Source: Spirodela intermedia
Lineage: Eukaryota; Streptophyta; Magnoliopsida; Alismatales; Araceae
Length of the DNA: 64,000 bases
Assembly: GCA_902729315.2 (NCBI GenBank)
Contig: LR746272.1
Coordinates: forward strand, 12,476,327 to 12,540,326
Reading direction: 5' to 3'
The translations under genes were made by a program, and so were the position numbers. The notes below the pieces were generated by a model. That model was given only the letters and a program-made list of their open reading frames with translations, was not told the origin of the DNA and did no database searches. Below, in pieces: positions 1 to 48,660 of this stretch. Every line of letters begins with the position of its first letter. Position 1 is the first letter of the stretch.

Positions 1-1135
1 TACTGCGGCGGCGTTAAGAACGCGAAGAAAGCGGAAACCGGCGGTCGCCGCCGACGGAGGCGGGGTGCCGGAAGGGCCCTGACATCGCCATTATCGACGG
101 AGCCCACCGAGGGGAATCCTGCCTCGCTCACATGCAGCTAACATCATCGAATTATTCATCCATTAGACAGAAGCTCAGAGTTCAGACAGTTCTTCACGTT
201 TGCACATGCTGGAACAGAGACAAGAGGACGCGAAAGACGGAGAAGGGGGTCTCGCGAGCTGTCCCTTGATGCCGTCTCCTCGCCGTCGTATTCTCATCGA
301 CTAGTCAGCGGTTATCTAGGTGGAGGCCATGGGAGAGACCCGACTTTGGGACACCCCGTCATCAGCTTCAAAGATTGTTTTTTTATTTGTTTATGCTCCA
401 CGACTGTGGCGAGAAATTTGTTTACCACTCTCCAGCGGAGTTCATTGGTCCTCGTCGCCCTCCCAACTTGTCGGCGCTGCCGCCTCCACCGTGACGACAC
501 CTTCGACTTGCCGCCATCGTCTTCCTCCAACTGCTGAAAGGAGGAGAAGAAGAAGAAGAATAGAAAGGAGAGAGCCGAGAGGAAATCGCCGCCAGCCGGT
601 GCCGATCACGATGGGCTGCTAAGGTTTTCTCTATGAATAAAATATTACGGAAAAACACTCTTTCATCCGTGCAACATATTTTCTACTATTATTGCACATA
701 ATATCAATTTTGTCTTCGTACCTTTTCCTCTTTCTTTCTTACCCTATTCGTGTCTTCCGGGGTCGGGCCAATCCAACCCGACCGATCTTGCACGCGAGTC
801 GTCGGCGGGCCAGCTCAGCTGGAAGAGATACGTCCGCACCACGTGTCACATGGTGACGGCGACGTCAGCTGCTTACACTCACTCTTCATTGGTCAGCTCC
901 GTACCTCTCTTGATCGCAACTTTCCGGGTCATCCTCCTCTTTAATCATATCGCTAAAAGGCCACCTTTTGGCTCTAAATGCTGCCTTTGGATTTTTGCTA
1001 AAAAAGGCTCGTCGACTGAATTAAAAAAAAAAAGGAGGAATCATAAGATTTCCCATATTTTGCGTATATTTTTACTCATATTTTCTCTTTATATATTATT
1101 TTATTTTCCGTTTAGTTAGTCTTCTCCAGGATCAG
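1..1135. other. Intergenic stretch, no gene assigned
   Basis: I see no convincing gene here. Short open frames occur on both strands, but none shows a recognisable domain. A G-box core CACGTG lies at 840-845 and a palindromic GACGTC at about 860-865, both typical bZIP-binding cores in plant promoters. The stretch from about 1020 to 1110 is A/T-rich and contains a TATATATT-like box near 1090. On the minus strand a short Met-initiated frame from about 522 runs into a GTAAAC donor-like site near 424. It could be a first exon, but I found no partner exon. Confidence 0.4.
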
Positions 1136-1294
1136 ATGGGCAGCGGATTCTTCTCCAACTTCGGGAGGAGACTTGTGTGGGGGTATTTTCCTCAAGCGAA
1201 TTGGGTCCAGGCGGTCAGCGTGGAGAGAGAAGAGGGAAGATTCAAGAAGGTCGTCCCTGAAGAGGCGCACGTGGAGAGGAAGTCAGAGTTCTGA
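1136..1294 (+). CDS. Possible 52-residue small protein
   Basis: An ATG at 1136 opens a 52-codon frame ending in TGA at 1292-1294. The product starts MGSGFFSNFGRRLVWGYFPQ and ends in a charged tail rich in E, K, R and V. It is not low-complexity, unlike most chance ORFs nearby. A TATA-like stretch near 1090 lies about 46 bases upstream of the ATG, which would leave a leader of roughly 15-25 bases. There is no signal peptide or membrane segment. I do not recognise the family. It converges with the glycine-rich gene that ends at 1380. It could be a real small protein, an exon of something larger, or chance; the sequence alone does not decide. Confidence 0.3.
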   Translation: MGSGFFSNFGRRLVWGYFPQANWVQAVSVEREEGRFKKVVPEEAHVERKSEF

Positions 1295-1379
1295 AATGGG
1301 AAACGGGTTTATTAGTGCAGTTAAACAGGAGAGAGTGTGTTCCGTCGATGAGGTCGGGAGCAACTAGCTAGCTAGCACT

Positions 1380-3072
1380 CTAGGGCTCCTCCAGCTTCTC
1401 GGGGTTGACCAAGGCACTGGAGTCGCCGCTGTTCCCTGCTCCTCCATGGCCGACGCCGAGTCCGATGCCGGCGCCGATGACGCCTCCTATATTCAGCCCT
1501 TTGCTGCCCACGCCGATTCCGGCACCGCCTCCGACGCCGACGCCGGCAACAATCCCCGGGCTGCCGCCAGGTCCTCCGCCCGCACCGAGTCCACCGCCGG
1601 CCCCTATTCCTCCACCAAGGCCAATTCCGCCGCTGCCTGCTCCGCCACCCCCAACAATTCCGCCTTCTCCTCCTGCACCAATGCCTCCACCTGGGCCACC
1701 GCTGCCAAAACCTCCGCCGATTCCGCCCTCGCCTCCAATCCCTACGCCACCACCAAAGTCAACGCCTTTGACAATCCCGCTACCAATTTCATCTCCTCCT
1801 CCAACGCCGCCACCCCCGCCAGGTCCACCTCCAACGCCGGCGCCACCATAGCCACCGCCTTTGCCAACCCCGCCACCAATTCCACCTCCTACGCCACCAC
1901 CCCCGCCAATTCCACCTCCTAAGCCGCCTCCCCCGCCAAATCCACCTCCTACACCGCCACCCCCGCCAATTCCACCTCCTGCACCGCCACCCCGCCAATT
2001 CCGCCTCCTACACCGCCACCCCGCCAATTCCACCTCCAACGCCACCACCCCCGCCAATTCCGCCTCCTACACCGCCACCCCCGCCAATTCCACCTCCAAC
2101 GCCACCACCCCGCCAATTCCACCTCCTGCACCGCCACCCCCGCCAATTCCACCTCCTACACCGCCACCCCACCAATTCCACCTCCTACACCGCCACCCCC
2201 GCCAATTCCACTTCCAACGCGCCACCACCCCCGCCAATTCCACCTCTAAGCCGCCTCCCCGCCAAATCCACCTCCTACGCCACCACCCCCGCCAATTCCG
2301 CCTCCTACACCGCCACCCCCGCCAATTCCACCTCCAACGCCACCACCCCCGCCAATTCGCCTCCTACACCGCCACCCCGCCAATTCCACCTCCAACGCCA
2401 CCACCCCCGCCAATTCCACCTCCAGCCACCACCCCCGCCAATTCCACCTCCAACGCCACCACCCCCGCCAATTCCACTTCCTACACCGCCACCACCATAG
2501 CCACCGCCTTTGCCAACCCCGCCACCAATTCCGCCTCCTCCTCCTACGCCACCACCCCCGCCAATTCCACCTCCTACACCGCCACCACCATAGCCACCGC
2601 CTTTGCCAACCCCGCCACCAATTCCGCCTACGCCGCCACCCCCGCCAATTCCACCTCCTACGCCGCCACCCCCGCCACCGCCTGCGCCAACTCCGCCGCC
2701 CCCACCAATGCCTCCACCAACCCCACCGCCGAAGCCGCCACCTTTGCCAATACCTCCGCCCACTCCGCCGCCGATCCCGCCACCACCACCTCTCTTATAG
2801 CCTCCTCCAACACCGCGGCCTTTGCCTCTTTTGCCACCTCTACCTCCCACGCAGTCTCTAATCCCTTTTCCCCTCAGGTTTTCTATCACCTCTCCGGCCT
2901 CCTCACTTCTCCCGAATTTCCCTCCCTCCCTCTCGGAGAAGAACGATTGCCTCACAGCCGTGCTCTCGCCCTCTCCTCTCTCCGCCAGGATCTCACTCCC
3001 GAGACCGCTCACCGCCCAGCAAGAGATAACCATCAGCAGAAGCCAACGCCTCCCCATTGTCGAAGAACCCAT
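1380..3072 (-). CDS. Glycine-rich cell-wall type protein, frame broken by indels
   Basis: The N-terminus carries a clear signal peptide (MGRRWLLLMVISCWAVSGLG), followed by a charged linker and a very long run of GGIGGG/GGVGGG units. This is the make-up of secreted glycine-rich structural wall proteins. A good signal-peptide start is the ATG at 3057; the ATG at 3072 also works. An upstream in-frame ATG at 3123 lies only about 20 bases from the TATA box at 3141-3148 and is probably outside the transcript. From the N-terminus the frame is open to about 2430. The C-terminus (ending NPEKLEEP, stop at 1380) is open in another frame from about 1990. Between them repeat units differ by one- and two-base indels, many in a C4 versus C5 run, and the net shift is not a multiple of three. 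This is either assembly error in homopolymers or true decay. The proline-rich reading of the plus strand is the shadow. Confidence 0.6.
1860..2480. repeat. Glycine-coding tandem repeat tract with length variants
   Basis: Units of about 24-30 bases built on a CCACC-CCCGCCAATTCC-type core (plus strand) repeat more than twenty times. Most units have five C before the G. Units near 1987, 2013, 2107 and 2383 have four. Others have a missing C (near 2358), a C-to-A change with loss (near 2170), a two-base gain (near 2220) or a two-base loss (near 2424). This tract causes the frame changes in the glycine-rich gene. Confidence 0.85.
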
Positions 3073-3140
3073 CCCGCTGAGAGCCTCTGAGTCTCTCTGT
3101 CGAGTTCCAACCTGAGGAGCCATGTAGCCCCGGTGGAGAG

Positions 3141-3148
3141 TTTATAAA
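3141..3148 (-). promoter_or_regulatory. TATA box of the glycine-rich protein gene
   Basis: The palindrome TTTATAAA reads as TATAAA toward the glycine-rich gene. With usual plant spacing, transcription would start near 3115, downstream of the ATG at 3123 and upstream of those at 3072 and 3057. This supports one of the two inner start codons. Confidence 0.5.
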
Positions 3149-4069
3149 GGCAAACGACGGCCGGATACGTCTACGCTGGTTTCATTGCTACGCCACTAGG
3201 CTCTTTCCCCCTCCCTCCCGCCCCTACGAGCTTCCGGTGAATGCATTCATGGCGGCCTCCTCCTCCACCTCTCCTTTTCCTCCTCCACCGCTTGGAATGT
3301 GTGCATGCAGTTCCGCCCCCAGAGACTACGTCGGAGAGGAGCTCGCAGAGGTGAACAGCTGCCGCCTCTCTGTAAAGAATAGAAGAATTGAATGTCGAAT
3401 GGTCCGCATGAACCAGACTCGCCTCATCTGTCCTCTCTCTCTCTCTCTCTCCTCAATCCGTCGCATCACCAACAAAGAGAGTGCGATGACGAGAATCCGC
3501 AGCCCCCATAATATTCTGAGAGACGCATCATCATTAACAGCGGCTCCCGGCCAGAAAGGAGACGCAGACAGCTGCGCACAACAAGCAGAGAGGCTGGTAA
3601 GCCCGTGCGATACCACTTTGGTTGCTGTGTATGGGAAGCGCGTCCTGAAGAGAGAAAGAGTGCGAGAGAGAGAGGGAAGAGTCTCTGCGGTCGGTCGGGG
3701 CAGGTCCTTCTCCGTCAGGGCTTGAATGTAGCAATTACATGTGTTCCTCTGGCCTGATCTGCACGGATCATGGATTGACCGGGATCTGGCATGGACAGGG
3801 GACGAGTTCGAAGGCTGAGATCATTTCCGTTGTTCAGAAATGGAAATCCATGTTGATCAGTGACATAAAGAAGCTATCAAAATATGGTCTAATGTTATCG
3901 GATGTGGCCAAGATTTATGCAAAATCAGAATATTGAGAAAAAGTGTAGGCAAAAATGAGCCCATTATTATAGTGGTCTCCTACAGAAGTACATCCATGAT
4001 TGTCGCTGTTAATTTAGTTAAGTTCATCGGGGGGGAGAGAGAGAGGGAGAGGGAGAGAGAGATGGAGGG

Positions 4070-4104
<35 letters not shown>

Positions 4105-4144
4105 AAGGAACTCAGTGTCCTCTGTTTTGTCGTTGTTGGTGGTG
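3149..4144. other. Intergenic stretch with GA-rich repeat
   Basis: This lies between the upstream side of the glycine-rich gene and the 3' end of the ARF-GEF gene. No gene is supported. It has a CT run at about 3432-3452 and a GA-rich simple repeat at about 4029-4101. The last 100 bases or so presumably include the 3' UTR of the ARF-GEF gene, which would then be purine-rich on the plus strand and CU-rich in the transcript. Confidence 0.5.
4029..4101. repeat. GA-rich microsatellite
   Basis: A run of GAGA with a few GG and TG interruptions, just downstream of the ARF-GEF stop codon at 4145. Confidence 0.9.
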
Positions 4145-7100
4145 TTAGAAATCCTCGGGGAAGAGTTCGTCCTTGATGTCAGGAGCTATCCACTGTATCT
4201 GAATGTTGGTTATCTCCCACAACTCGTCCCCGTCTCTCTGGATGAGGATCTCCTTCTCCCTCATCTCGATTATCACCTTCTTCAGCAGCTTCGGAACCAA
4301 ATCCTGCAGCAGCCCCGCGTCCCCCTTCATGCAGGTGTCCATCCGCCGTAGAAACCCTAGCCAGAAGGTCCGGAAACTGGGGCTCTGGTGTAAGCTCGTC
4401 AGGAAGCGCAGGTACACGTCCACCAGGAGCTCCATGGCTTCCTTGAGAGTCCCCTCCATGCTCCTCATCTCCCTCTCCGACCCCTCGCGCCGCGAGTACT
4501 CCACCATCTTCTCGTGCAGGTCATCGACCATGGCGAAGATTATGTGGTTGAAGCACCCGATGCAGCTGGCGGGCGGAAACTCTAGCTCTGCCGCCGCCGC
4601 CGCGAAGCAGCGCCGAAGGGCGGCCACGGCGTGGTTCCGGATCTCCTCCCGCCGCACCATGCTGGTCTTCCTCAGCGCTTCGGCGAGCTTAACGAACAGG
4701 GAGGCCTCCACGTTGCCTGAGCTCCCCACCGCCTTCGACCCATCTTCCACGGAGCAGGAGCTGGCGTTGCTGAGGAGGCCGCCGGATTCGGCATGACCGG
4801 ACTTGTGCCACTGGATCAGCCATTCAACAGAGCTCGCCATCATATCGATGATTCTCAAGCTGTCTTCCATCTGGCTGGTCTTCGAAGCGGCGAACCCTAG
4901 TGCAGCCTCCATGCAGTAACCGTAGTTGAATCTGGTGATGTCCTTCCCGTTAGCCATGAGCGAAATCAGAGCCTCTACCGACTGATGGTACGTCTCCTGG
5001 TGCCGGCCGGTGATGGCTAGAAGCTGGAGCACCGTCTTCCACCCGAGGAGTGTCTGGATGGTGCCCCTGTACTCCGTAAGGAGGCAGGCGGCGGACTCCG
5101 CGATGCCCTCGCAGCAGGTGTCAAATATCTCCTTGTCGAGCTTCCACATGAGGTTGACAGACCTGAAGATGAGCTCCTCGGAGGGCTTGTCGTGGGCGGA
5201 GGGCGAGGAGAAGAGCTTTAGGCAGATGGTGAAGAGGCCGAGAATGGCCTTCTCGGAGAAGGGGCAGGGGGAGAAGAGAGGGAACTGGGCGACCACCGTG
5301 AAGTAGTCGTGGAACTGCGGCCAGAAGGCCAAAAACCTGTGGATATTCGCCAGAGTGATGGTCACGAGGAGTTCCCAGCAGAGCCCCACCGTCTCCTCCT
5401 CCTCCACCGGAGTGCTGAACTTCTGGCCTTTCCCAGCGGCGGCGAAGATGAGGGCCCGCCCAAGATTCTGCAGCGACTCGTCGGGTAGCTTCGAGCTCTC
5501 GGCGAAGATGCTCTCGATCTGGCATTGCTGGATTATCTTCTGGTTGTTCTCGAACTCGCCGCAAACATTGGCCAGGGAGTCGGCCCCGCTATCTAGAGAG
5601 AGAAACTGGGAGAACTTCCCCATTAATCCAGAGGTTCGTTTTCTATCGCCGCCGCTGCTGCCGAATCTGTAAGTGTTGGACGAGGAGAAGAGGACCCCCG
5701 ACTCAGACTTCACGTGGGAAGAGAAGTCAGAGGTAGAATCCGTGGATTTGTCGGATTCAACCACAAGTTGGGGAAGAAGCTTCAGCTTCTTGAGCCTGAG
5801 CAGGCAGTCCAGCACGTTCCTCCAACCCCCGCGAACGGAGACGCCAAATTTGTTTGCGATGGTGAAGACGGCGAGAGTCGCCATTCTCGACCTTATGTCG
5901 TTGCTGAAGGTGAAAAGTGTCTCTTCTGCCGTCGCGTAGGGATTCAGTAGAGCTGTGAATTTGCAGAAGCAGGCGATTAGCTCGTCGATGATGTCTTGAA
6001 GCCCATGCTGTGAAATCCGGGCTATGGAGAAGAATCCTTGTATGCATTCATGGAGTATTTCCTCGTCGTCTGTCTGCTCGAAGATGGCCGAGAGTGTGGC
6101 CACCGAGGGCCCTGCGATGGCGGCGAAGGCATCTCGGCACAGTCTGTGCTCGTAATCGCAGAGGATGAAGGCCTCGTCGAGTTTGGATCTCTTCACCAGG
6201 TCGACCCACCGAGCGGATGCCATCTCGGCGGCGGAGCCAGACTGGCCGAACAGGGTAATCGCGTTGTTGGAGATGGACTGGAAGAGCTCGGATAGGTACT
6301 CTCGGGGGAGATCTTTTCCACCATTAATTGCCCTGTTGTTCCTGATGAACTCCTCCTCCGTCATCTTCTTCTTGACCTGTGGGTTGTGCTGGTCAGTGTT
6401 GAGCATGATGAGGGAGTAGCAGAGGATGAAGACAGCGTCCATGCCGGCGAAGATGTCTGCCGACTGCTGCTCGTAGAATCTCTCCGAGAAGGCCTCGAGG
6501 ATCCTCTGTATCTTCTGGGACTCGCCGGGCAGCCGGAACGTCTCGAGGAAGGTCCGCAGAGCCGTGTCCAAGATCACGCCGGAGAAATCAAAGGTCCCCG
6601 TGAACTCCCTTAACACCTGGATGTTGAACTCGTCTGGCTCCCCCAGGAAATCTCCCATCTTGTTCTTGTCCAGCCCGGGGGTGTACCTGAAGAAGAAGGC
6701 GATGCTCTTCGCGTCGGGGTATTCGGGCACCAGGCGGGAGAACTTCAGGAACTCCAGCCCTTTCTTCTCGTCCCTGTTGAAATGGCTCCCTGCGAGTAGG
6801 ATCCTCTTCTTCTTGAGCTTCCTCATGCGGGTGAACTCGACCCAGGCGTCCGGGTCGTCGTAGTGGCTGTCGGATCTCTCCAGCCAGAAGGGCTTGAACT
6901 CGGTGATCGCCATCTGGTAGGTCTCCCCGTCAGGGCAACGGTCGAAGTCCATGTTCTCAGCTATGGTGTCGACGACTGCGGTGAGGCCTTCGAAAGCTTG
7001 GATCTGCATGGGGGATAAGGGGGTGTTCGTCGGAAAGGCCGCTCTGCAGAGCAACCTCACCGTCTCCTCGAAGATATCGCGGCGGATGGGGTCGCAGTCG

Positions 7101-8490
7101 TAATTCACGTACATCTCGATCACGAACGACGGCTGCCGGCAGAACCCGATGATCCCTTCGACGGCGACCTCCTGGAGATGCGCTCCGGCGGTTCCCGCCG
7201 CCATCCTCAGGAGCACGAAGGTGAAGAACGCCTCAAGCTGGAGCCGCAGTGACCTGCGAAGATTATCGGACCAAGCTTCATAAGCTCGAGAAAAGAAGAA
7301 AATCTCTCAGAAGCCGAGTTATGAACGAAAACCCAGGAGAAGAGTAGTCACCCCCGCAGGAAGTGGTAAAGGTTGAGGACGGTGCTGCAGATCATGGAGA
7401 GAACGAGGGGACTCGCGCGGGTTCCGTAATGGATGAGATGGTGGAAAAGGTCGTCCTGGATGATCCTCTGGAGCTTGGGGTGATTGCCGATGGATTCTCC
7501 CCCGAGTTCCACGGCGGAGCTGATGAGGATCAAGGCGAAGAGCTGGATCGCCTCGTCGGAGCAAGAGGACCCAGTCCCTTCCCCCGAGTCGACCACCTCC
7601 ACCACGTTCATCAGGGAGCACAGGAACTGGAAGATATGCACCATGCACCGGGCACCGTACCCGGCTTCGCCGGCACCGTCGCCGTCGGTGTCCGAATCTG
7701 AGTGCTCCGCCGCCTGGATCTCCGGCAGCCGGGCGAAGATCGTCTGGATCAGCTCGTGCATGGTGTAGCGGGCGTTCCTCTGGAGGAGGTGCCCTCTGCA
7801 AGCCGACTGCTGCACTACCTGGAAGCAGGTGTTGACGACGGTGCAAACAGCGTGGTCGGAGAGGAGGAGGGATGCCGGATTCCTCAGGACCGCCGTGAGG
7901 ACCTGGAGGATCCTCATGAGGACGGCGTCCTCCGACGCGGGGTCCGTCCTCTCGAGGCGGCAGTTTGCGGCGGCGAGCACCACAGAGTGGACGGCATCGC
8001 CGGCCCCGGGGGTCTTCTCGTCGAAGATGTCCAGCTTGAGGATCTTGAGAATGGCGGAGAGGGCGACGCCGGTGGCCGCCGCGGGGACGTCTCCGCTCTG
8101 GACGACCTCGATGAAGGGGCCGAGGTAGACGGAGGGCTCGACGGAGCGCCATTCGCCGACGCCGGGCTGGAAGATGAGGGAGCGGAGGGACTTGAGCGAG
8201 TGAAGAAGATGGGAATCGCTGCGGCCGGTTGCGACAGTGGGGTTGCCGTCGTCTGGGGAGGGGAGGAAGGAACCGCCATCAGAGCTGCCGCTGCGCCGGA
8301 TCACGGCCAGCACCGCGCCGACCTCTGTGTTGAGCATGCAGGAGACACCGAGCTCCTTGCGCCTGCTTCGGCCGCCATTAGAACCCCTCCCGCCGACTGG
8401 TTTGCGCCCCTCTGGTTCCCCACCGTCTCCTCCTCTTCCTCTGCCGCTGCCGTCGCTGTCGCCGTCACCGCCGCCGCGTGGTCTGGCCAT
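4145..8490 (-). CDS. GNOM-family ARF guanine-nucleotide exchange factor, GNL2-like
   Basis: Two exons, 8490-7352 and 7253-4145, join across a 98-bp GT-AG intron to give 1415 residues; Arabidopsis GNL2 is close to that size. The N-terminal DCB region contains CMLNTEVGAVLAVIRR (GNOM has CMIDTEIAAVLAVMRR), followed by HUS-like blocks. The Sec7 domain spans about residues 523-712, with catalytic glutamate E624 in FRLPGES and the motif LNTDQHN at 664-670. HDS-type helical repeats follow. GBF-type ARF-GEFs load ARF1 with GTP on Golgi/endosomal membranes to recruit vesicle coats. The short acidic/glycine-rich N-terminus and the single mid-gene intron fit GNL2, the pollen-tube paralogue, better than GNOM or GNL1; this subgroup call is the less certain part. 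I chose ATG 8490 because the in-frame extension upstream is low-complexity. Both exons are GC-rich. Confidence 0.9.
7254..7351 (-). other. Intron of the GNL2-like gene
   Basis: The donor is GTGACT after CGGGG and the acceptor is TTCGCAG. Splicing rebuilds HFLRG-SLRLQLEAFF, a segment that is continuous in GNOM proteins (QHLRTELKLQLEAFF). Confidence 0.85.
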
Positions 8491-8689
8491 GGGAGGGGGA
8501 GAAGGGAGGCCATCCTTTGAGGAGGGGGAGGTAGGGAGGGAAGGGGCTCGTTTAACATAACCTGGTCGGAGGCGGTTGGTTGGCCGTCGAGGGCCAGGGA
8601 CAGTCGCGGGGGACGTGGGGCTTCCCGGCGCATATGCTTGCGAGAATACCTCGCCCCCTCCTTCCCGCCCTCTCCTTCCTCTGACCATC

Positions 8690-8724
<35 letters not shown>

Positions 8725-9174
8725 TAAATCAAAATAAGTTGACGAGACCTCCGGTTTACCAGGGTCATTACCAATTCTAGCTTTGACCGGGGGGTAGCTG
8801 TCTTCTCAAAGTTAAAAATGGACCGTAAGCAAAAAAAAAAAAGAAGATTTTTTTCTTCATCCCTGAGGCTGTCATCGGGCATCTTATGAAAATCGTGATG
8901 GAGAAAACATATAAGACCCAAAATATATATTTTTTTTTAAAGAAAAGAAAAATTGTAAACCCCTCTCCTCTCTTCTTCTCTTTTTCTGAGCCCTGGTCAT
9001 CGGGGTGACTCAAACCGGCGAGCTTGTGGCGAGAAGCAGAGAGCGGGGAGGAGAGAAGGATACGAGTCAAACCGCTCAATATGTACAATGCGCTCACCCG
9101 CATCAAAGACAGCGCAGCTTCTATCATCTCCCACTCTCTCTACATGGGATGGATGGGGCTGGAGTGGTGGTGGC
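8491..9174. other. Upstream region of the GNL2-like gene and 3' flank of the giant gene
   Basis: Contains a GA microsatellite at 8691-8720 close to the ARF-GEF start, an A-rich run near 8828 and a T-rich run near 8931. The right end is the probable 3' UTR of the 36-exon gene, whose stop codon is at 9175-9177. No extra gene is supported. Confidence 0.5.
8691..8720. repeat. GA microsatellite
   Basis: Uninterrupted GA repeat, about 15 copies, 200 bases upstream of the GNL2-like start codon. In the transcript direction it reads CT, a common element of plant core promoters and leaders. Confidence 0.9.
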
Positions 9175-47048
<37,874 letters not shown>

Positions 47049-47897
47049 CTCTGACCTCTCTACGCTGCCACAACACCCGCAGCTAAGGCTACGGCTCTAC
47101 ACTGGCGCGGGCGAGAGGGAAGAAGAAGAACCTCGCCCCCATGGGCGACTACTTTCCGATCGTAGAGAGCCGTCCCCGTGCGCCTTCGCGGAGGAAGAAG
47201 CCGCTCCCGGGATGTACCTCCCGTATTTCCCCGGAGCTAACTGCCATCATTCAGACCCCCCTCCACGGATCCGAACAACCCGAAACTGATCCGGATCCTC
47301 ATCTGCCTCGAGATCGGTAATTTTCTGCCTCGAGATTTATTGAATTATTAATTTAGAAAACGATCCAATATATATATATATATATAAATGGAGATCTATC
47401 CACAGTGGGCTTCCTCCGGACTTGGGCCGGGCCCGGTCCAGTCAGTCGCCACGTACCCATACATTCAGCTTCTCTAAGGGAGGCTCATATGTACCATCGT
47501 CGACGAGAGAATGTCATCTCCTCGTGCGTTGCCAATTTTAACCTGGAGACGGTGAGGACCTCGCCATTTCCTGTTCTCCATTTATGAACACCCAGACAGC
47601 GGTGAGACAAACGAGGGAGGCCCTTCTTCTCTCTCTCTACCTCTCTCTCTCTCTACGTCGCTCTCGACCTCTGTGGCTCTGAACTGGGGGTGCAGGTGCA
47701 TTGCCGGGCTCACGTCAGGTTCTGAGGGGAGAGGGGAAGGCACGGAATGCGCACCGCGCCATGGAAGGAGGCTACTGGCAAGGTCTTGTGCGTAGGTAAA
47801 ACTGCCCGATCGGCAGCCTGAAAAACTGAGACGGCGGAGAGGCCCTTCGTGGTCGAGCAAACATCTGGGCGACAGTGGCAGCCCTCTAAGATGAGCG

Positions 47898-47899
<2 letters not shown>

Positions 47900-47948
<49 letters not shown>
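47900..47948. repeat. GA microsatellite
   Basis: About 24 uninterrupted GA units, roughly 850 bases upstream of the ZFYVE26-like start codon. Confidence 0.9.
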
Positions 47949-47949
<1 letters not shown>

Positions 47950-48624
47950 GATGAGGGAGGGCGGTGGGCAGAAAGACGTAGTCTTTGCTGGTGGAGGTTG
48001 TTTACGGAGAGGAGGATGACGACGTAGAGCTCGTCGTGGCGCTCCGCTCGAGCTCTCCCGCACCGACGATCCCCCTCCATTCCCGACGCGATTTTATTCC
48101 CAGCGACCTCCTCCCCGCGATTAACGAGAGCGCACGCTGCAGCCGATTTCGCCGTCTCCGGGATCCTCTCTCTCTCTCTCTGTCTCTCTCTCGCTATCTC
48201 CGAGAGGAAGAGGAGACCTGCGGGTTTCTCGATGGCTCAAGGTCAGAGACGAGGCCACCGCCGACGGCGCATCGGTCGAGAAGGGGGACGTCTTTCGCGT
48301 TCCGCCCGTGAACTCCCGGGTTCTTGTCTAATCTCCGACGGATCGTCTCCACCTCCAAACGGACGCCACCAATCATGAAACCCATTAACCATTTCTCCAC
48401 CAACCTCCCCGCAGGAGAAATATTCAAGAAGATCGTATCTTCGACTGATTCAGAAGAAGGAGAAGGAGAAGAAGAAGAAGAGAAAATCTCTCTTTTCTCT
48501 CGGTGCAATTACTCCGGCGCCGCGCCATCGGAAGGCCTCGAGGAGGAGGGAGGAATATTAAATCTGCCGTCCCCATTAAACTTCGCGACGCCCTCGTTGG
48601 GGGCCGCATGCCTTATCGGGGAGG

Positions 48625-48626
48625 CA

Positions 48627-48659
<33 letters not shown>

Positions 48660-48660
48660 C
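48625..48660. repeat. GCC trinucleotide repeat
   Basis: About 11-12 GCC units followed by a C run. It would encode polyalanine in the overlapping frames on both strands, but neither frame is supported as a gene. Confidence 0.9.

Noticed and set aside
1405-3090. Long plus-strand proline-rich (extensin-like) reading frames
   Set aside because: They are the complement of the glycine-rich repeats. Only the minus strand has a signal peptide, a TATA box in place and a non-repetitive C-terminus.
7319-8520. Long overlapping frames opposite or in other frames of GNL2-like exon 1
   Set aside because: High GC makes stops rare. The DCB-type motif and the splice join support only one frame.
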